DNA of 64,000 bases from JAJPKK01 sp963824905 (GCA_963824905.1 CAWGRH010000026.1:101308-165307); one strand, 5' to 3'; counted from the stretch's first letter, positions 35,924 through 45,496 are shown. Program-made: numbers and translations. The notes: generated from the sequence alone by a model not told the origin.

Positions 35924-36022
35924 GGCTCGATCCTCCCTGAAATTTGGTTCTTGGGAAACGTCAGCCATTGTGCGGCTTCCGGGCCGCTGCCACAAGCGCA
36001 GGCGCTGCTTTGTCGCGGGCCC

Positions 36023-36760
36023 TCACTCCCGCCCTGCGTTACGCTGGCGGCCCTCCTCGAGCTTCTGCTTCACCTCGTCGTTCGTGAGCACCCAGCCGAT
36101 GCAGCGTGCGACGTTCTGCAATCCGAAGACGTGGAGGTCCTCGCCGTACATGCTGGCGACGCAGTCGGAGAGCACGACGACGCCGTAGTTGAGGTTGAAC
36201 GCGGTGAACGAGGTGTTGAGCACGCAGGTGTTGGTGTTGATTCCCATGAAGCACACCGTGCGTATGCCGAGGCTCTTGAGCAGGATGTCGAGGTCGGTGC
36301 CGATGAAGCAGTCGAGCCGCTTCTTGTTGTCGATCACGTAGTCGGACGGATGGTAAAGCTCCGGGATGATCTCGCACCCCGGCGAGCCTTCGATGTTGTG
36401 CTCGTTGATCGTGCTTTTGCGGCCGGGAGTGAGGCGGTCCTGCTCGTTGCGGATCTTGTGCATCGCCTGCCAGAACGGAACGATGCTCGTCTCGCTGCCG
36501 CCGTTGTGAAGCCGCCGCATCACCAGCTTGACATGGATGACCGGCACCCGGAGCGCGCGGGCATAGTCGAGGAGCTCGCACGCATTGCCGATCACCCGCG
36601 CCGCGTCCTCCGCGCTCGTCGGCATGGTCGCGACGGACGGATCGAGGTGCCCGCGGTGCATGTCGATGGTGACGATCGCGACCTCGCTCGGTCGCAACTC
36701 GAGCTCCCGGTTGAGCGCGTCGATCATCGAAGAGCGATCGACAAGTTGGAGTTCGTTCAT
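36023..36760 (-). CDS. Isochorismatase-like cysteine hydrolase
   Basis: 245 residues with the catalytic triad D33 in 'VTIDMHRGHLD', Lys in 'VIDNKKRLDCF' (146 or 147) and C179 in 'FMGINTNTCVLNT', preceded by the family's cis-peptide region. The cysteine hydrolase superfamily cleaves amides and carbamoyl groups, for example in nicotinamidase, ureidoacrylate or biuret hydrolases. It follows the DUF1989 gene by 194 bp on the same strand and may belong to the nitrogen-compound cluster upstream (ABC transporter, PhyH, DUF1989). An ureide or carbamate-type substrate is therefore plausible but not shown. Confidence 0.85.
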   Translation of the reverse strand: MNELQLVDRSSMIDALNRELELRPSEVAIVTIDMHRGHLDPSVATMPTSAEDAARVIGNACELLDYARALRVPVIHVKLVMRRLHNGGSETSIVPFWQAMHKIRNEQDRLTPGRKSTINEHNIEGSPGCEIIPELYHPSDYVIDNKKRLDCFIGTDLDILLKSLGIRTVCFMGINTNTCVLNTSFTAFNLNYGVVVLSDCVASMYGEDLHVFGLQNVARCIGWVLTNDEVKQKLEEGRQRNAGRE

Positions 36761-36954
36761 TGCGGTTCTCTCGATTTTTTCTTTGAAGTCGCCATCCTGA
36801 TCATGTCGTCGGATGCGCGGTCATGCAGCGCGCTACCGCGCGTCGGATACGATGCCGCGGCTGCGGCGCCGCAAGAGGAATTCGCACCCTAGCCCATCGT
36901 TACGAAGCGTGGAATTCGGCTGTTTCGCCGGTTCGAGAGCCGAGCAATCCGAGG

Positions 36955-37605
36955 TCAGGCTCCCGGCCGCCAGACGGTGAGGCGGATCGGCGTCGGAGTT
37001 CCGCCGGAACAGGGATTGAGCTCTTGCGGGCAGTTGGAGATGACCACGATCACGTCCTTCTCGCAGCGCAGATCGACATAATCCCCGGGCTTGGAAATGC
37101 CGTCTGCAATTGCGACGTCACCGTTCCCGTTCACCGGTACGTTCATGAAGAAATTGATGTTCGCCGGAATATCCCGGGGCCCCATGCCGAGCTCGCCCAA
37201 GGCCGAGATGAAGTTGTCCCGGCAACTCAGGTGACCCGGCTTGCCGTAGCGCACGAGGTTGATCTCGCGACTGCAGTTGCCCGCCAACGTGTCGTGGCGA
37301 CCAACCGTATCCTCGATCATCGTCATCAGCGGCTGCGCCAGGTCGTCATAGATGACGCATCCTTTGGAGAGATAGACGCTGCCGGCGAGTTTCATGGTGT
37401 TTGCGGCATTGTAGCGGATCGCCGTATCGGCCGCGTCGTAGATCAGGGTGTCGACGGACTGGCAGCCTTTGAGATCAACGATTCTCAGCACGGTGCCTTT
37501 GTCGAGCCGCTTATGCCAGTACGCTCGCGCAGGCAGAATTTCATCGCTGATGATCTGACCGGTAACGACGGCGTTCCGAGCATCGTCACGTTCTGTCGAT
37601 TGCAT
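36955..37605 (-). CDS. DUF1989 (urea carboxylase-associated) family protein
   Basis: ATG at 37605 gives 216 residues. The DUF1989 pattern is clear: 'ARAYWHKRLDKGTVLRIVDL', 'GCQSVDTLIYDAADTAIRYN' (the conserved segment with catalytic-type Cys/Asp), 'HDTLAGNCS' and a C-terminal 'NCPQELNPCSGGTPTPIR'. DUF1989 proteins accompany urea/guanidine carboxylase genes, and two-subunit forms work as carboxyguanidine deiminase; single copies occur in other nitrogen pathways. Here only one copy is present and no carboxylase is in view. It is 75 bp downstream of the ABC ATPase gene, so it is likely co-expressed with the transporter. Confidence 0.88.
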   Translation of the reverse strand: MQSTERDDARNAVVTGQIISDEILPARAYWHKRLDKGTVLRIVDLKGCQSVDTLIYDAADTAIRYNAANTMKLAGSVYLSKGCVIYDDLAQPLMTMIEDTVGRHDTLAGNCSREINLVRYGKPGHLSCRDNFISALGELGMGPRDIPANINFFMNVPVNGNGDVAIADGISKPGDYVDLRCEKDVIVVISNCPQELNPCSGGTPTPIRLTVWRPGA

Positions 37606-37680
37606 CCTCGCTCTCTTTCTCCAGCGAAATTGGCGCGCCGCGATCGGTGTCGAATTGCACGCATCCAATTGACTTCGATC

Positions 37681-38457
37681 CTACTTGCGAGCTCGTTCCG
37701 ATCCGTAGCGTGCCAGGAACTGTCGCGCACGCTCAGTCGCCGGATTTGTAAAGAAAGTCTCCGGTTCCGTCGTCTCTACGATCCGCCCCTGATCCATGAA
37801 GACCACCCGTGTCGCGGCCTCGCGCGCAAAGCCCATCTCGTGCGTTACCACGACCATCGTCATGCCGTCGCTCGCGAGCGTCTTCATCACCGCCAGCACC
37901 TCACCGACCAATTCCGGATCGAGGGCGCTGGTCGGTTCGTCGAACAGCAGAAGCACGGGGCGCATCATCAGGGCCCGCGCGATACCGACCCGCTGTTTCT
38001 GGCCGCCGGACAATCTCGCGGGCGGCGCGTCGCGCTTGTCCCACAGGCCGACCTTGCTCAGCAGCGCCTCCGCCTGCTCGCGAACCTCTGCACGCGGCCG
38101 TCGCTGAACATGAAGAGGGGCCGCCATCAGATTGCCGAGCACGGTGAGATGCGGCCAAAGCGCGAAATGCTGGAAGACCATGCCCATCCGTGTGCGGATG
38201 CGCGCCAGCTCGCCGTCCGACATCGGGACTTCCCCCGCGCGCACGCCGACGCGTTCATCGGACAGAAATACCGCGCCGCTGTCCGGAACCTCCAGCCAAT
38301 TGATGCAGCGGAGCAGGGTCGACTTTCCGGCGCCCGAAGGGCCGAGGATGCAGACCGTCTCACCCTCCGACACCGAAAGCTCGATGCCTTCGAGCACGCG
38401 ATGGTCCTTGAAGGATTTGCACAGACCCGTAACCCGAAGAACGGAATCAGCGCTCAC
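37681..38457 (-). CDS. Polar amino-acid ABC transporter ATP-binding protein
   Basis: GTG at 38457 overlaps the stop of the PhyH gene by four bases (GTGA), deciding the start; 258 residues. Walker A 'LGPSGAGKSTLLR', Q-loop 'GMVFQHFALWPHLTV', signature 'LSGGQKQRVGIARAL', Walker B 'LLLFDEPTSALDPE' and the His switch 'VVTHEMGFAREAATRV' are all present, typical of the polar amino-acid uptake (PAAT) class. It powers the two permeases encoded upstream. It is unusual that a dioxygenase gene separates it from the permeases. Confidence 0.92.
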   Translation of the reverse strand: MSADSVLRVTGLCKSFKDHRVLEGIELSVSEGETVCILGPSGAGKSTLLRCINWLEVPDSGAVFLSDERVGVRAGEVPMSDGELARIRTRMGMVFQHFALWPHLTVLGNLMAAPLHVQRRPRAEVREQAEALLSKVGLWDKRDAPPARLSGGQKQRVGIARALMMRPVLLLFDEPTSALDPELVGEVLAVMKTLASDGMTMVVVTHEMGFAREAATRVVFMDQGRIVETTEPETFFTNPATERARQFLARYGSERARK

Positions 38458-39290
38458 GCGTCGGCGGCCTGCTTGACTTCCCCGTCGCGATATTGCCCCC
38501 AGGCAGCGCGCAACGCGTCGTAGGCGACGGGGTCGAGGTCGAACCGCGGAAGCGGATCGGGATCCCAATGCCCGTAACGGTCCACGCCCCGCACGAGGGT
38601 CGCGCTACGTCGGCCGATGGTGGAGCGGACATGGGTCGGAATGTAGAAGAATGCGAAGCCGATGCGCGGCGCCGCCGTTTTGTTCTGCTTCGAACCGTGT
38701 GCCGTACGTTCATGGTGGACCGAGAACTCCCCGGGTTGCAGCGCGATGGTGACTGCACTGCTCTCGTCGGCGATCTGCAGCGACTGGCCGCGCGCCAGCA
38801 TGTTGTCCGGGGCGTACGTCTCCTCATGCACCAGGTCCGGTCCGAGATGCGTGCGCGGGAGCACCTGCAGCGCGCCGTTCTCTGCCGTGGTCTGGGTGAA
38901 AGCGACCCAGGCGGTGATCTCCTCATGGGGATCAAGTCCAAAGTAGGCGCTGTCCTGGTGCCAGGAGACATAGGCACGGTCCTTGCCGCCCTTGGCGAAG
39001 ATCGAAGCGCCGAACAGCATGATGTCGGGTCCGATGAGATCCTCGATCACGTCGAGGATGGCCGGGTTGCGGCCGAGCTCGACCACCCACGGCATCGCCA
39101 GATGGCCCTTGATCTTCAGGCTGCGGTTGGCGCTTTCGCCCATCCTGGCTTCGTAGGCCGCTATCCGCGCGGCGCAATCGGCCGCCTGCCCGGCATCCAT
39201 CGCCCGCATCGGCGCCAGCCAACCCTGCTCGCGAAAATGCACCACCTGCGCATCGGTCAGCGTCTTCGCCACGGCATTCTCCCCGTTCAT
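38454..39290 (-). CDS. Phytanoyl-CoA dioxygenase (PhyH) family Fe(II)/2-oxoglutarate oxygenase
   Basis: ATG at 39290 overlaps the upstream permease stop (ATGA); 278 residues. The Fe(II) facial triad is seen as H111 and D113 in 'SWHQDSAYFGLD' and H198 in 'VHHERTAHGSKQN', with R209 ('APRIGFAF') for 2-oxoglutarate. The family hydroxylates carbon next to carboxylates or amines, for example phytanoyl-CoA, ectoine or arginine-like compounds. Being translationally coupled on both sides to ABC transporter genes, it most likely oxidises the imported compound. The nearby DUF1989 and cysteine hydrolase suggest that the compound carries an amidine, ureide or amine. Confidence 0.9.
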   Translation of the reverse strand: MNGENAVAKTLTDAQVVHFREQGWLAPMRAMDAGQAADCAARIAAYEARMGESANRSLKIKGHLAMPWVVELGRNPAILDVIEDLIGPDIMLFGASIFAKGGKDRAYVSWHQDSAYFGLDPHEEITAWVAFTQTTAENGALQVLPRTHLGPDLVHEETYAPDNMLARGQSLQIADESSAVTIALQPGEFSVHHERTAHGSKQNKTAAPRIGFAFFYIPTHVRSTIGRRSATLVRGVDRYGHWDPDPLPRFDLDPVAYDALRAAWGQYRDGEVKQAADA

Positions 39291-39946
39291 CGCCGCGCCT
39301 CGGCCATGGTCAACACCGTGCGCACGCCTCCCTCCACCGCCAGACATAACACCCAGTATAGCAGCATCGCGCACACGAAGCTGGCGAACGGGACATAGTA
39401 GGTCGCCTGGATTTCGTTGGCTGCGAAGGTCAGTTCCTGAACCGCGATGATCACGAGAAACGCACTGTCCTTGATGATCTGGATCATCTGGTTGCCCAGC
39501 ATGGGTATCGACGACAATAGAACGGGCGGCAGGATGATGCGCACAAGGAGGCGCCAGCCGTGGAAGCCGAACGCCTCCCCGGCTTCGATTCCTTCGCGAG
39601 GCAGCGCCGCATAGCCGCCGCGCAGCAGCTCAGCGATATAGGCGGCGTTGTAGATCGTGAGTGCGATGATGCCCGCCGCGAGATTGTCGATGACGATGCC
39701 GAACGAGGGCAGCCCGTAGTAGATCAGATAGCAGAACAGCATGAAGGGAACGCAGCGCATCAGATCGATCAGCCATGCCAGAACCAGCGTCACGGCGCGC
39801 ATACGCGAGATCAGCAGGGCGAACAGCATGAGGCCGAGAAGTCCGGCGGACACTGCCGATACGACGGCGATGACGAGCGTTGTGGCGAACCCGGACAGCA
39901 AAGCGTCCCGTTGATCCCACAGCACTTCGATGCCGTGCGGGATCAT
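39287..39946 (-). CDS. Polar amino-acid ABC transporter permease 2
   Basis: ATG at 39946 overlaps the stop of permease 1 by four bases; 219 residues. Five or so membrane helices with the HisM-type coupling region 'YAALPREGIEAGEAFGFHGWR', the EAA-loop that contacts the ATPase, and 'LRCVPFMLFCYLIYYGLPSFGI' (split by helices). It pairs with permease 1 in a heterodimeric channel. The much longer reading frame beginning at 40675 is an overlap artefact with permease 1. Confidence 0.9.
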   Translation of the reverse strand: MIPHGIEVLWDQRDALLSGFATTLVIAVVSAVSAGLLGLMLFALLISRMRAVTLVLAWLIDLMRCVPFMLFCYLIYYGLPSFGIVIDNLAAGIIALTIYNAAYIAELLRGGYAALPREGIEAGEAFGFHGWRLLVRIILPPVLLSSIPMLGNQMIQIIKDSAFLVIIAVQELTFAANEIQATYYVPFASFVCAMLLYWVLCLAVEGGVRTVLTMAEARR

Positions 39947-40581
39947 GCGAACCGGCCTGCGCGGCGTTCCAACATCCGCTGCGTTGCGACGAAAGCACCG
40001 ATGACGACGAGATAGATCGCGAGCGCCACCAGAAAGGGCGGAATCGGATTGTAGGTTGCCGCACCGATGCGGACCGCGGCGCGCGTCACCTCGGTCACGC
40101 CGATGACCGCCACGGCCGGACTGACTTTGATCAGCAGGGTCATCTCGTTGACCAGCGCGGGCAGCGCGGAGCGGGCGATCTGGGGCAGCACGACGAGGCG
40201 GAAGCGCAAGCCGCGCGGCATGCCGAATGCGCGTGCGGCATCGAGTTGATCGAGCGGCAGGGCGAGCAGTGCCGCGCGCCAGATCTCGCAATTGTAAGCC
40301 ATCGATCCCAGTGTCAGCGTGGCGACGCCGGCAGCGAACCGGGGCACTTCCAGCCCCAGGGTCGGCAACGCGAAATACACCAGCAGCACCAGGGTCACCG
40401 CCGGCGTGGCGCGCAGCAGGCTGACCAGGGTGGCGACTGCGGGATCGAGCCCGGGCACCCGACCCCAACGGATCAGCGCGAGACCGAGGCCGAGCGGGGT
40501 GCCGATCGCAATCGCCAGCAGGCTGATTGCGACGGTGTTGCCCGCCCCTGCCGCCAATGCGAGGTAATCCCCGAGTCCCAC
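39943..40581 (-). CDS. Polar amino-acid ABC transporter permease 1
   Basis: 212 residues with five hydrophobic helices and the PAAT permease landmarks 'NTVAISLLAIAIGTPLGLGLAL', 'LLRATPAVTLVLLVYFALP' and EAA loop 'LALPLDQLDAARAFGMPRGLRF'. It lies 23 bp after the binding-protein gene and overlaps permease 2. Inner-membrane half of the importer. Confidence 0.9.
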   Translation of the reverse strand: MGLGDYLALAAGAGNTVAISLLAIAIGTPLGLGLALIRWGRVPGLDPAVATLVSLLRATPAVTLVLLVYFALPTLGLEVPRFAAGVATLTLGSMAYNCEIWRAALLALPLDQLDAARAFGMPRGLRFRLVVLPQIARSALPALVNEMTLLIKVSPAVAVIGVTEVTRAAVRIGAATYNPIPPFLVALAIYLVVIGAFVATQRMLERRAGRFA

Positions 40582-40604
40582 GGACTAAGTTCCCACGGGC
40601 GTGA

Positions 40605-41438
40605 TCAGACGGTCGCGGAAGGGACCTCCGGCATATTCTCGAAGGTGGTATCGAACCACTTCTTCTGCAGCGCATACATCGTGCCGTCCTTGCGCGTACC
40701 GAGCAGGAACTCGTTGAGCATGGCCAACAGCTCGGTGTTGCCCTTCACGACCGCCCACGCGATGTAGGTTGGCTTGGAGACGGGTTGCCCGACCTCGAAA
40801 GTGTCGGGCTTCGACTTGGCGATCGATTCCAGGCTGAGGCGGGTGTTGACGACGAAGTCGATGCGCCCCAGCGCCAGGTCTTGATAGGCTTCGGGGTAGC
40901 CTTGGTAGGAGACGATCTTGCCGAGCTTGCCGCCGGTCGGCTTGAGCATTTCGTCGAGCTGCGGCAAGAGCTTGAGCATGGCGCTGCCCGCCTCGACCCC
41001 GAGCGGCAATCCTGAGAGATCTTTGATGCCCTGAATCTTCTTGTCGCCCTTGCGCTTGAGGTAATAGTCGACGGATTCCACCACCGGGCTGCAGAAATCG
41101 AGCGTCTTCATGCGTTCCTGCGTGACCAGGATGGCCGTCACCGCGGCGTCGTATTTTCCTGTCGTGACGCCGGGGAGAATGCCGGTCCACGGGATGATGT
41201 CCTGGCGGATATCGAACCCGGCCTTCTTCTTGAACAGTTCCAGCAGTTCCTGGTCGTAGCCGGTCGGTTTGCCGTTCTGGGTGAATTCGAACGGCTGGTA
41301 GTCGTCCTCGGTCGCGACGGTCATGAAGCCGCGCTTCTTGATCTCGGTGAGCGTGGCGGCAGTGCCGGTACGCGTCACGGTCAGGGCAGCCGCGGCGCCG
41401 AGCATTACGCCGCGACGGGTGAAGCCGAATGCTGTCAT
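40605..41438 (-). CDS. Amino-acid ABC transporter substrate-binding protein with Tat-like signal
   Basis: 277 residues. The N-terminus 'GFTRRGVMLGAAAALTVTR' is a twin-arginine signal (R8-R9). The SBP_bac_3 fold is recognisable: 'VATEDDYQPFEFTQNGKPTGYDQELLELFKKK', 'GVTTGKYDAAVTAILVTQERMKTLDFC' and 'LGVEAGSAMLKLLPQLD' (in place of the usual GxxxGT). 'NTRLSLE' follows. It should bind an amino acid or amine in the periplasm and feed the two permeases downstream. First gene of the operon binding protein - permease 1 - permease 2 - PhyH - ATPase. Confidence 0.9.
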   Translation of the reverse strand: MTAFGFTRRGVMLGAAAALTVTRTGTAATLTEIKKRGFMTVATEDDYQPFEFTQNGKPTGYDQELLELFKKKAGFDIRQDIIPWTGILPGVTTGKYDAAVTAILVTQERMKTLDFCSPVVESVDYYLKRKGDKKIQGIKDLSGLPLGVEAGSAMLKLLPQLDEMLKPTGGKLGKIVSYQGYPEAYQDLALGRIDFVVNTRLSLESIAKSKPDTFEVGQPVSKPTYIAWAVVKGNTELLAMLNEFLLGTRKDGTMYALQKKWFDTTFENMPEVPSATV

Positions 41439-41999
41439 GGTCCGTCCTCCTTTGCCCGCCCAAACGCAAAGCTCGTGCCAGCACTAAATAACTGCATTGC
41501 TTGCGCGACAGGTGGCTGGCTGCCCATAATTTAGGCGAACACTGTTCGGGAACTGCCTCCGAAGCTTGGGCGGGCACCGGCGAGCACGAAAGGCATGACC
41601 TTGTCCGCTGGCTGGCGCACCGGCTGCGCCGGCCGGGGCGTCAGGTCGCCGAGGTGAGCTCTTCCTTGCGCAGCGCTCGGCGGAGCCGGTCGTTGACCCA
41701 CGACGCGGGCGAAGAAAGGCCGGTGTTTGGGTGCGCCGGAAATCAATTTGCTGCCGCCGTGATCATGATCGGGAGCGTCCTGGTGATGGGCGCGTCCTGC
41801 GGCGTCAGAATGACGGCCGCGACCATCGCTTACAAACAGCTTGAACTTAAAAGGGCCTCCGCCGCGCGAGGTTGCGGCGCCGCCTTTCGGTGTCCATAGT
41901 GGCGTCTCCGTGCCGCGTGCGCGTGCTCGCGCCGGTGGTCGATACTCGTGGTCGTGACGGTACGGGCGGGGCATCGTCGGTGTGGGACGGGCATTGCCG
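41439..41999. other. Intergenic region, no gene seen
   Basis: About 560 bp between divergent units (the ABC operon and the glycan genes). Open frames on both strands have the Arg/Pro/Ala-rich composition of shadows and lack ribosome sites. A lower-GC patch around 41828-41860 (CTTACAAACAGCTTGAACTT) may be promoter DNA. Both operon promoters should lie here. Confidence 0.45.
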
Positions 42000-42833
42000 A
42001 TGAACGATGATCAACGCTCTGCGCTACAGGGGCAGATCGACTCCATCGCGTGGTATCACGAGTTCGACTTCGGCAATGGTCTGCAGGCGACGTCCAAGAC
42101 GCCGGACGCGGCAGTGCATCGCACCATCTGGGACTTCATTCGCCGCCATCTCGACGTGATCGATTTTGCGGGCAAAAGCGTCCTCGATGTCGGCTGCTGG
42201 GACGGTTATTGGAGCTTCTACGCCGAGGCTCGCGGCGCGAGCAGCGTGTTGGCCTCGGACGACTCCACTCAGAACTGGGCCACAGGCGAGGGCATTCGCC
42301 TCGCCAAGAGGCTGCTCGGTTCGGCCATCGAGATCGACCAAAATCTTTCCATCTACGAGTTGTCGCGGTTGAAGCGAACATTCGACGTCGTGCTGTGTCT
42401 GGGCGTCTATTATCATCTTTTCGATCCGTTCGCGGCGTTCGCTCAAATCAGGCACTGTTGTCATGACGCGAGCGTCGTCGTTTTCGAGGGCGACGCGACC
42501 GCGGGCCTGCGGCCGGACGTGTTGCGCTGGGATGCGGGTAGCCTTGCCCATCCCCTCTTCCTCCCGACCCCACAAGTGCTCGCGCAGATGCTGCAGGCGA
42601 CATATTTTCAGGTCACCAAACAGGAGTGGCGGGCACCGCCGTGGCTGCCGTCGTCCGGCAAGCGACCGCTGCTGCGCCTTAGACAATGGCTCAAGAACGT
42701 TCCTCCCGATCCCGGATTGCCCGAGGGATGCGAACGCGCAATCATCGTCTGCAAGCCCTTCGAAGGCGAAAATCCGCTGCACTTTTACCGGCCGCCGCTC
42801 GGATTGCATCGTTACGACAGTCGCTTCCGTTGA
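42000..42833 (+). CDS. SAM-dependent methyltransferase (DUF1698/CmoB-like fold)
   Basis: ATG at 42000 gives 277 residues. The SAM-binding motif I is 'SVLDVGCWDGYWSFYAE'; motif II region 'FDVVLCLGVYYHLFDPF' is characteristic of the DUF1698/CmoB-like methyltransferases that act on tRNA or on sugars. The N-terminal 'SIAWYHEFDFGNG' and the C-terminal 'RAIIVCKPF' also fit. Because the following genes are glycosyltransferases, a sugar O-methyltransferase is the likelier role. It is 300 bp upstream of the next gene. Confidence 0.82.
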   Translation: MNDDQRSALQGQIDSIAWYHEFDFGNGLQATSKTPDAAVHRTIWDFIRRHLDVIDFAGKSVLDVGCWDGYWSFYAEARGASSVLASDDSTQNWATGEGIRLAKRLLGSAIEIDQNLSIYELSRLKRTFDVVLCLGVYYHLFDPFAAFAQIRHCCHDASVVVFEGDATAGLRPDVLRWDAGSLAHPLFLPTPQVLAQMLQATYFQVTKQEWRAPPWLPSSGKRPLLRLRQWLKNVPPDPGLPEGCERAIIVCKPFEGENPLHFYRPPLGLHRYDSRFR

Positions 42834-43132
42834 GCGAATATGCTCGGGGGGTTGCCGGTCGCCGTCACGGAGATTTGCGACATCCGGACCGGACCGATTG
42901 CCGGCGTGCGGATGCCGCGGCCCCGCCTTTGTGATGGTCGAATGCCGGCTAGGCAAAAACGGCCGCATCGTGGTCAATCCCCCATCCGAGCGTCAGGTTG
43001 CGCCACTCGGCCAACGCAAATATACGATTTCGACGCGGTTGAATCTTTTGGCTTTTCAGAGTCACGATTTCGGGACCTGCTCCGAATTTGCCCCGGAGCT
43101 ACGCAATCGATCCGCGACGGAGACGCGCCCAG
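42834..43132. other. Intergenic region, no gene seen
   Basis: About 300 bp between the methyltransferase and the coiled-coil protein, with no clear ribosome site or family match. A short lower-GC segment around 43020-43060 (TATACGATTTCGACG) may be a promoter for the glycosyltransferase genes. Confidence 0.4.
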
Positions 43133-43522
43133 ATGTCTGCAGACCCGATTATCGAGGAGCTCAACGCCTGCAAATTGCAAATCACCAAACTTCAGCGGCA
43201 GAACTATTCACTCGGCTCTCTCGTCATCAGCATGATGTATACCGGCGATGCAATTTTCTCCAGCCGCGCGTGGCATCTCGGGTGTGCAATTGTCGATGCG
43301 GAACGACCCTTGCGACGACTGCTCCGGCGGCGGCGCGAGCACACTTATCTGCAGTCAGATAGTTTTCATCGTCTGGCCAAGGCGAACACAGCCTTCCAGG
43401 AATTTCAAGCGCTGCATGAGGAGCTGGAGGACACCGAAAAGCTGGTCAAGGCCGATGTCAAGACGGTCATGAGCGAACTCTGGGAGTCGGTCGGACGGGA
43501 GCATGAGCGCGATGCTCGTTGA
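43133..43522 (+). CDS. Small coiled-coil protein of unknown function
   Basis: ATG at 43133 gives 129 residues. The N-terminal part is helical with heptad-like spacing ('IIEELNACKLQITKLQRQN'), the middle has a hydrophobic stretch 'LGSLVISMMYTGDAIFSS', and the C-terminal part is a second charged helix ('EFQALHEELEDTEKLVKAD'). It overlaps the following glycosyltransferase start by about 20 bases, so the pair is coupled; a scaffold or membrane partner for that enzyme is a reasonable guess. No known family recognised. Confidence 0.6.
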   Translation: MSADPIIEELNACKLQITKLQRQNYSLGSLVISMMYTGDAIFSSRAWHLGCAIVDAERPLRRLLRRRREHTYLQSDSFHRLAKANTAFQEFQALHEELEDTEKLVKADVKTVMSELWESVGREHERDAR

Positions 43523-45375
43523 GAAGACATCGAGCGCACCATCACGCCCACTTACTTTGATCGTTCTCGCGTGCAACGCGTGGGACTTGACCCGCAGAAC
43601 CCTCGACTCCTTGCGTTCTACCGACCTGACCGGCGCGCGCGTGATCGTCGTCGACAACGGCTCCAGCGACGATACCGCGAGCGGACTTGAAGCCTGTCGT
43701 GATTGGGTGACAATCGTTCGACTGCCGAAGAACGTAAGCTACGTCGGCGGCAACAATGCCGGAATCATGAAGGCAGATCCGGCGACCGACGTCGTTCTCC
43801 TGAACAACGGCCTGATCTTCACCCAGCCGGATTGGCTGCAGCAGCTGCGCCGGCTCGCTCATGAAAACCCGAAGAACGGGGTGATCGGCTGCCGATTGCG
43901 ACAGGCCGACGATGCGCGCCTCATGCATGTCGGCACGACGATTCGCTCCGATGATTTTCGCGTACGGCAGATGGATACGGGCAATCCCGAGGAGGATGTC
44001 GGTCAGTTCACGCGCGACCGGGTTGTTCAAGGCGTTTCTTTCACGGTCGCCTACATTCGGCGCGAGGTCATCGAAAAGATCGGGTGCCTGAGCGCGGATT
44101 TCGATTCCCATTTTCAAGATACGGATTTTTGCCTCCGCGCAAAGGAGGCCGGGTTCGATACGATTTGCTGCGGCGGGGTTACCCTCACGCATGTCGGCGG
44201 CAGCTCGACCCAACCCGACGCGCGACTTCGCAGGCGCCTCTACGAGGAGAGTCGATCGGTCTTCATGCACAAGTGGCAAGCGCGTTTGAACGAACTCTAC
44301 AGTCGCCAACTCCTGTGGCAGTCCGTGGTCAACGTCCCCGGCGGCTACGCCACGAGTTGCCGCGAATTCCTGCACGCGCTCGACAGAAACGGAGTGAGGG
44401 TCGAATACCAGTTCGTGTTCGGGATGGAAGCGCCGGTCACCAACGATCACCTGCTGGGCCTGATACGCGACAGGAGTTTGGGGTCGCGCCCCGACATTTC
44501 CGTCGTCTACGCCCAAGGTGACTACGTGGATCGCGCGCGCGGTCGGCGGCGCATCGGGTTCACCATGCTGGAGGTCGACGGCTTTCCGTCCGAGTGGGTC
44601 CGCCAGGCGAACGAGATGGATGAAATGTGGGTGCCGAGCGCGGCGAACCGCGAGGCATTTCTCAGATGCGGCCTGAAGCAGCCGATCCACGTGATACCGC
44701 TCGGAATCGATCCCGATCACTTCCACCCCGGTATCGTCGGTCATCCCAATCCGTTCGGCGAATTCGTCTTCCTGGCGAACCTCGAATGGGGGGAGCGGAA
44801 GGCGCCGGAGCTGTTGCTCGAAACGTTCAACCGTACTTTCAGCGCCCGCGAGCCGGTTCGACTGCTCGCGAAGATCAACAACTTCAATCCCGCCATCTCG
44901 CTGCGGCTGGAACTGCGCAGGTTGAACCTTTCCGCCGCCGGCGGGCGCATCTCCTATTTGATCAACCAGCAAGTTCCCGTACTATCAGCTCGGCTCGCTC
45001 TATCGATCGGTCGATTGCTACGTTTCGGCCGGGCGTGGCGAAGGTTGGGACATGCCGCTGGTGGAAGCGATGGCTTGCGGCCTTCCTTGCATCGCCACGG
45101 ATTGGTTGGCTCACACCGAGTACATCCATGACGGCATCGCGTATCCGCTTGAAATCCGCGGAACGATCCCCGCGCGCGCTGTTTGCCCGTACTACGATGG
45201 CTTTCGCTGGGCTGATCCAGATCCCGAGCATCTTGCGTACCTGCTGCGCCATGTGTTCGAGAACCGCGATGAGGCGCGCGGCAAGGGCACCGCGGCGGCG
45301 CGTGAAATGCATGCCCGGTGGACGTGGGACCACGCCGCGGCGCGCATCATCGATCGCCTGGATGCGGTGTGCTGA
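43503..45375 (+). CDS. Bifunctional GT2-GT4 glycosyltransferase, one frameshift
   Basis: ATG at 43503. The first ~240 residues are a GT2 domain: 'LIVLACNAWDLTRRTLDSL', 'VIVVDNGSSDDTASGLEA', 'NNAGIMKADPATDVVLLNNG' (the DxD-like position reads LNN) and 'HVGGSSTQPDARLRR'. A GT4/GT-B domain follows ('DEMWVPSAANREAFLRCG', 'HVIPLGIDPDHFHPG'). At CCC 44976-44978 the frame is lost; removing one C joins 'QQVPYYQLGSLYRSVDCYV' and then 'RGEGWDMPLVEAMACGLP', the nucleotide-sugar motif, ending at 45375. The rejoined enzyme has about 623 residues. It should add two sugars during surface-glycan synthesis. The homopolymer position favours a sequencing indel. Confidence 0.82.
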
Positions 45376-45496
45376 CGCCTGCGAACGGCACGCAAACCAA
45401 AGGCAGGAAGCTGATCCCGCGCGTGGAATGAGCTTCTGTTGTCGTTGAGCGTTTGCCAACGGCCAGCCGTCGCAAAGCGAGCCTCGCGTCGGCGCC

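Noticed and set aside
39947..40675. Long N-terminal extension of permease 2
   Set aside because: It is the shadow of permease 1 in another frame; the ATGA overlap at 39943-39946 gives the normal start.
41531..41974. 147-codon minus-strand frame in the intergenic region
   Set aside because: Low-complexity Arg/Ala/His composition, no start signal, no family.
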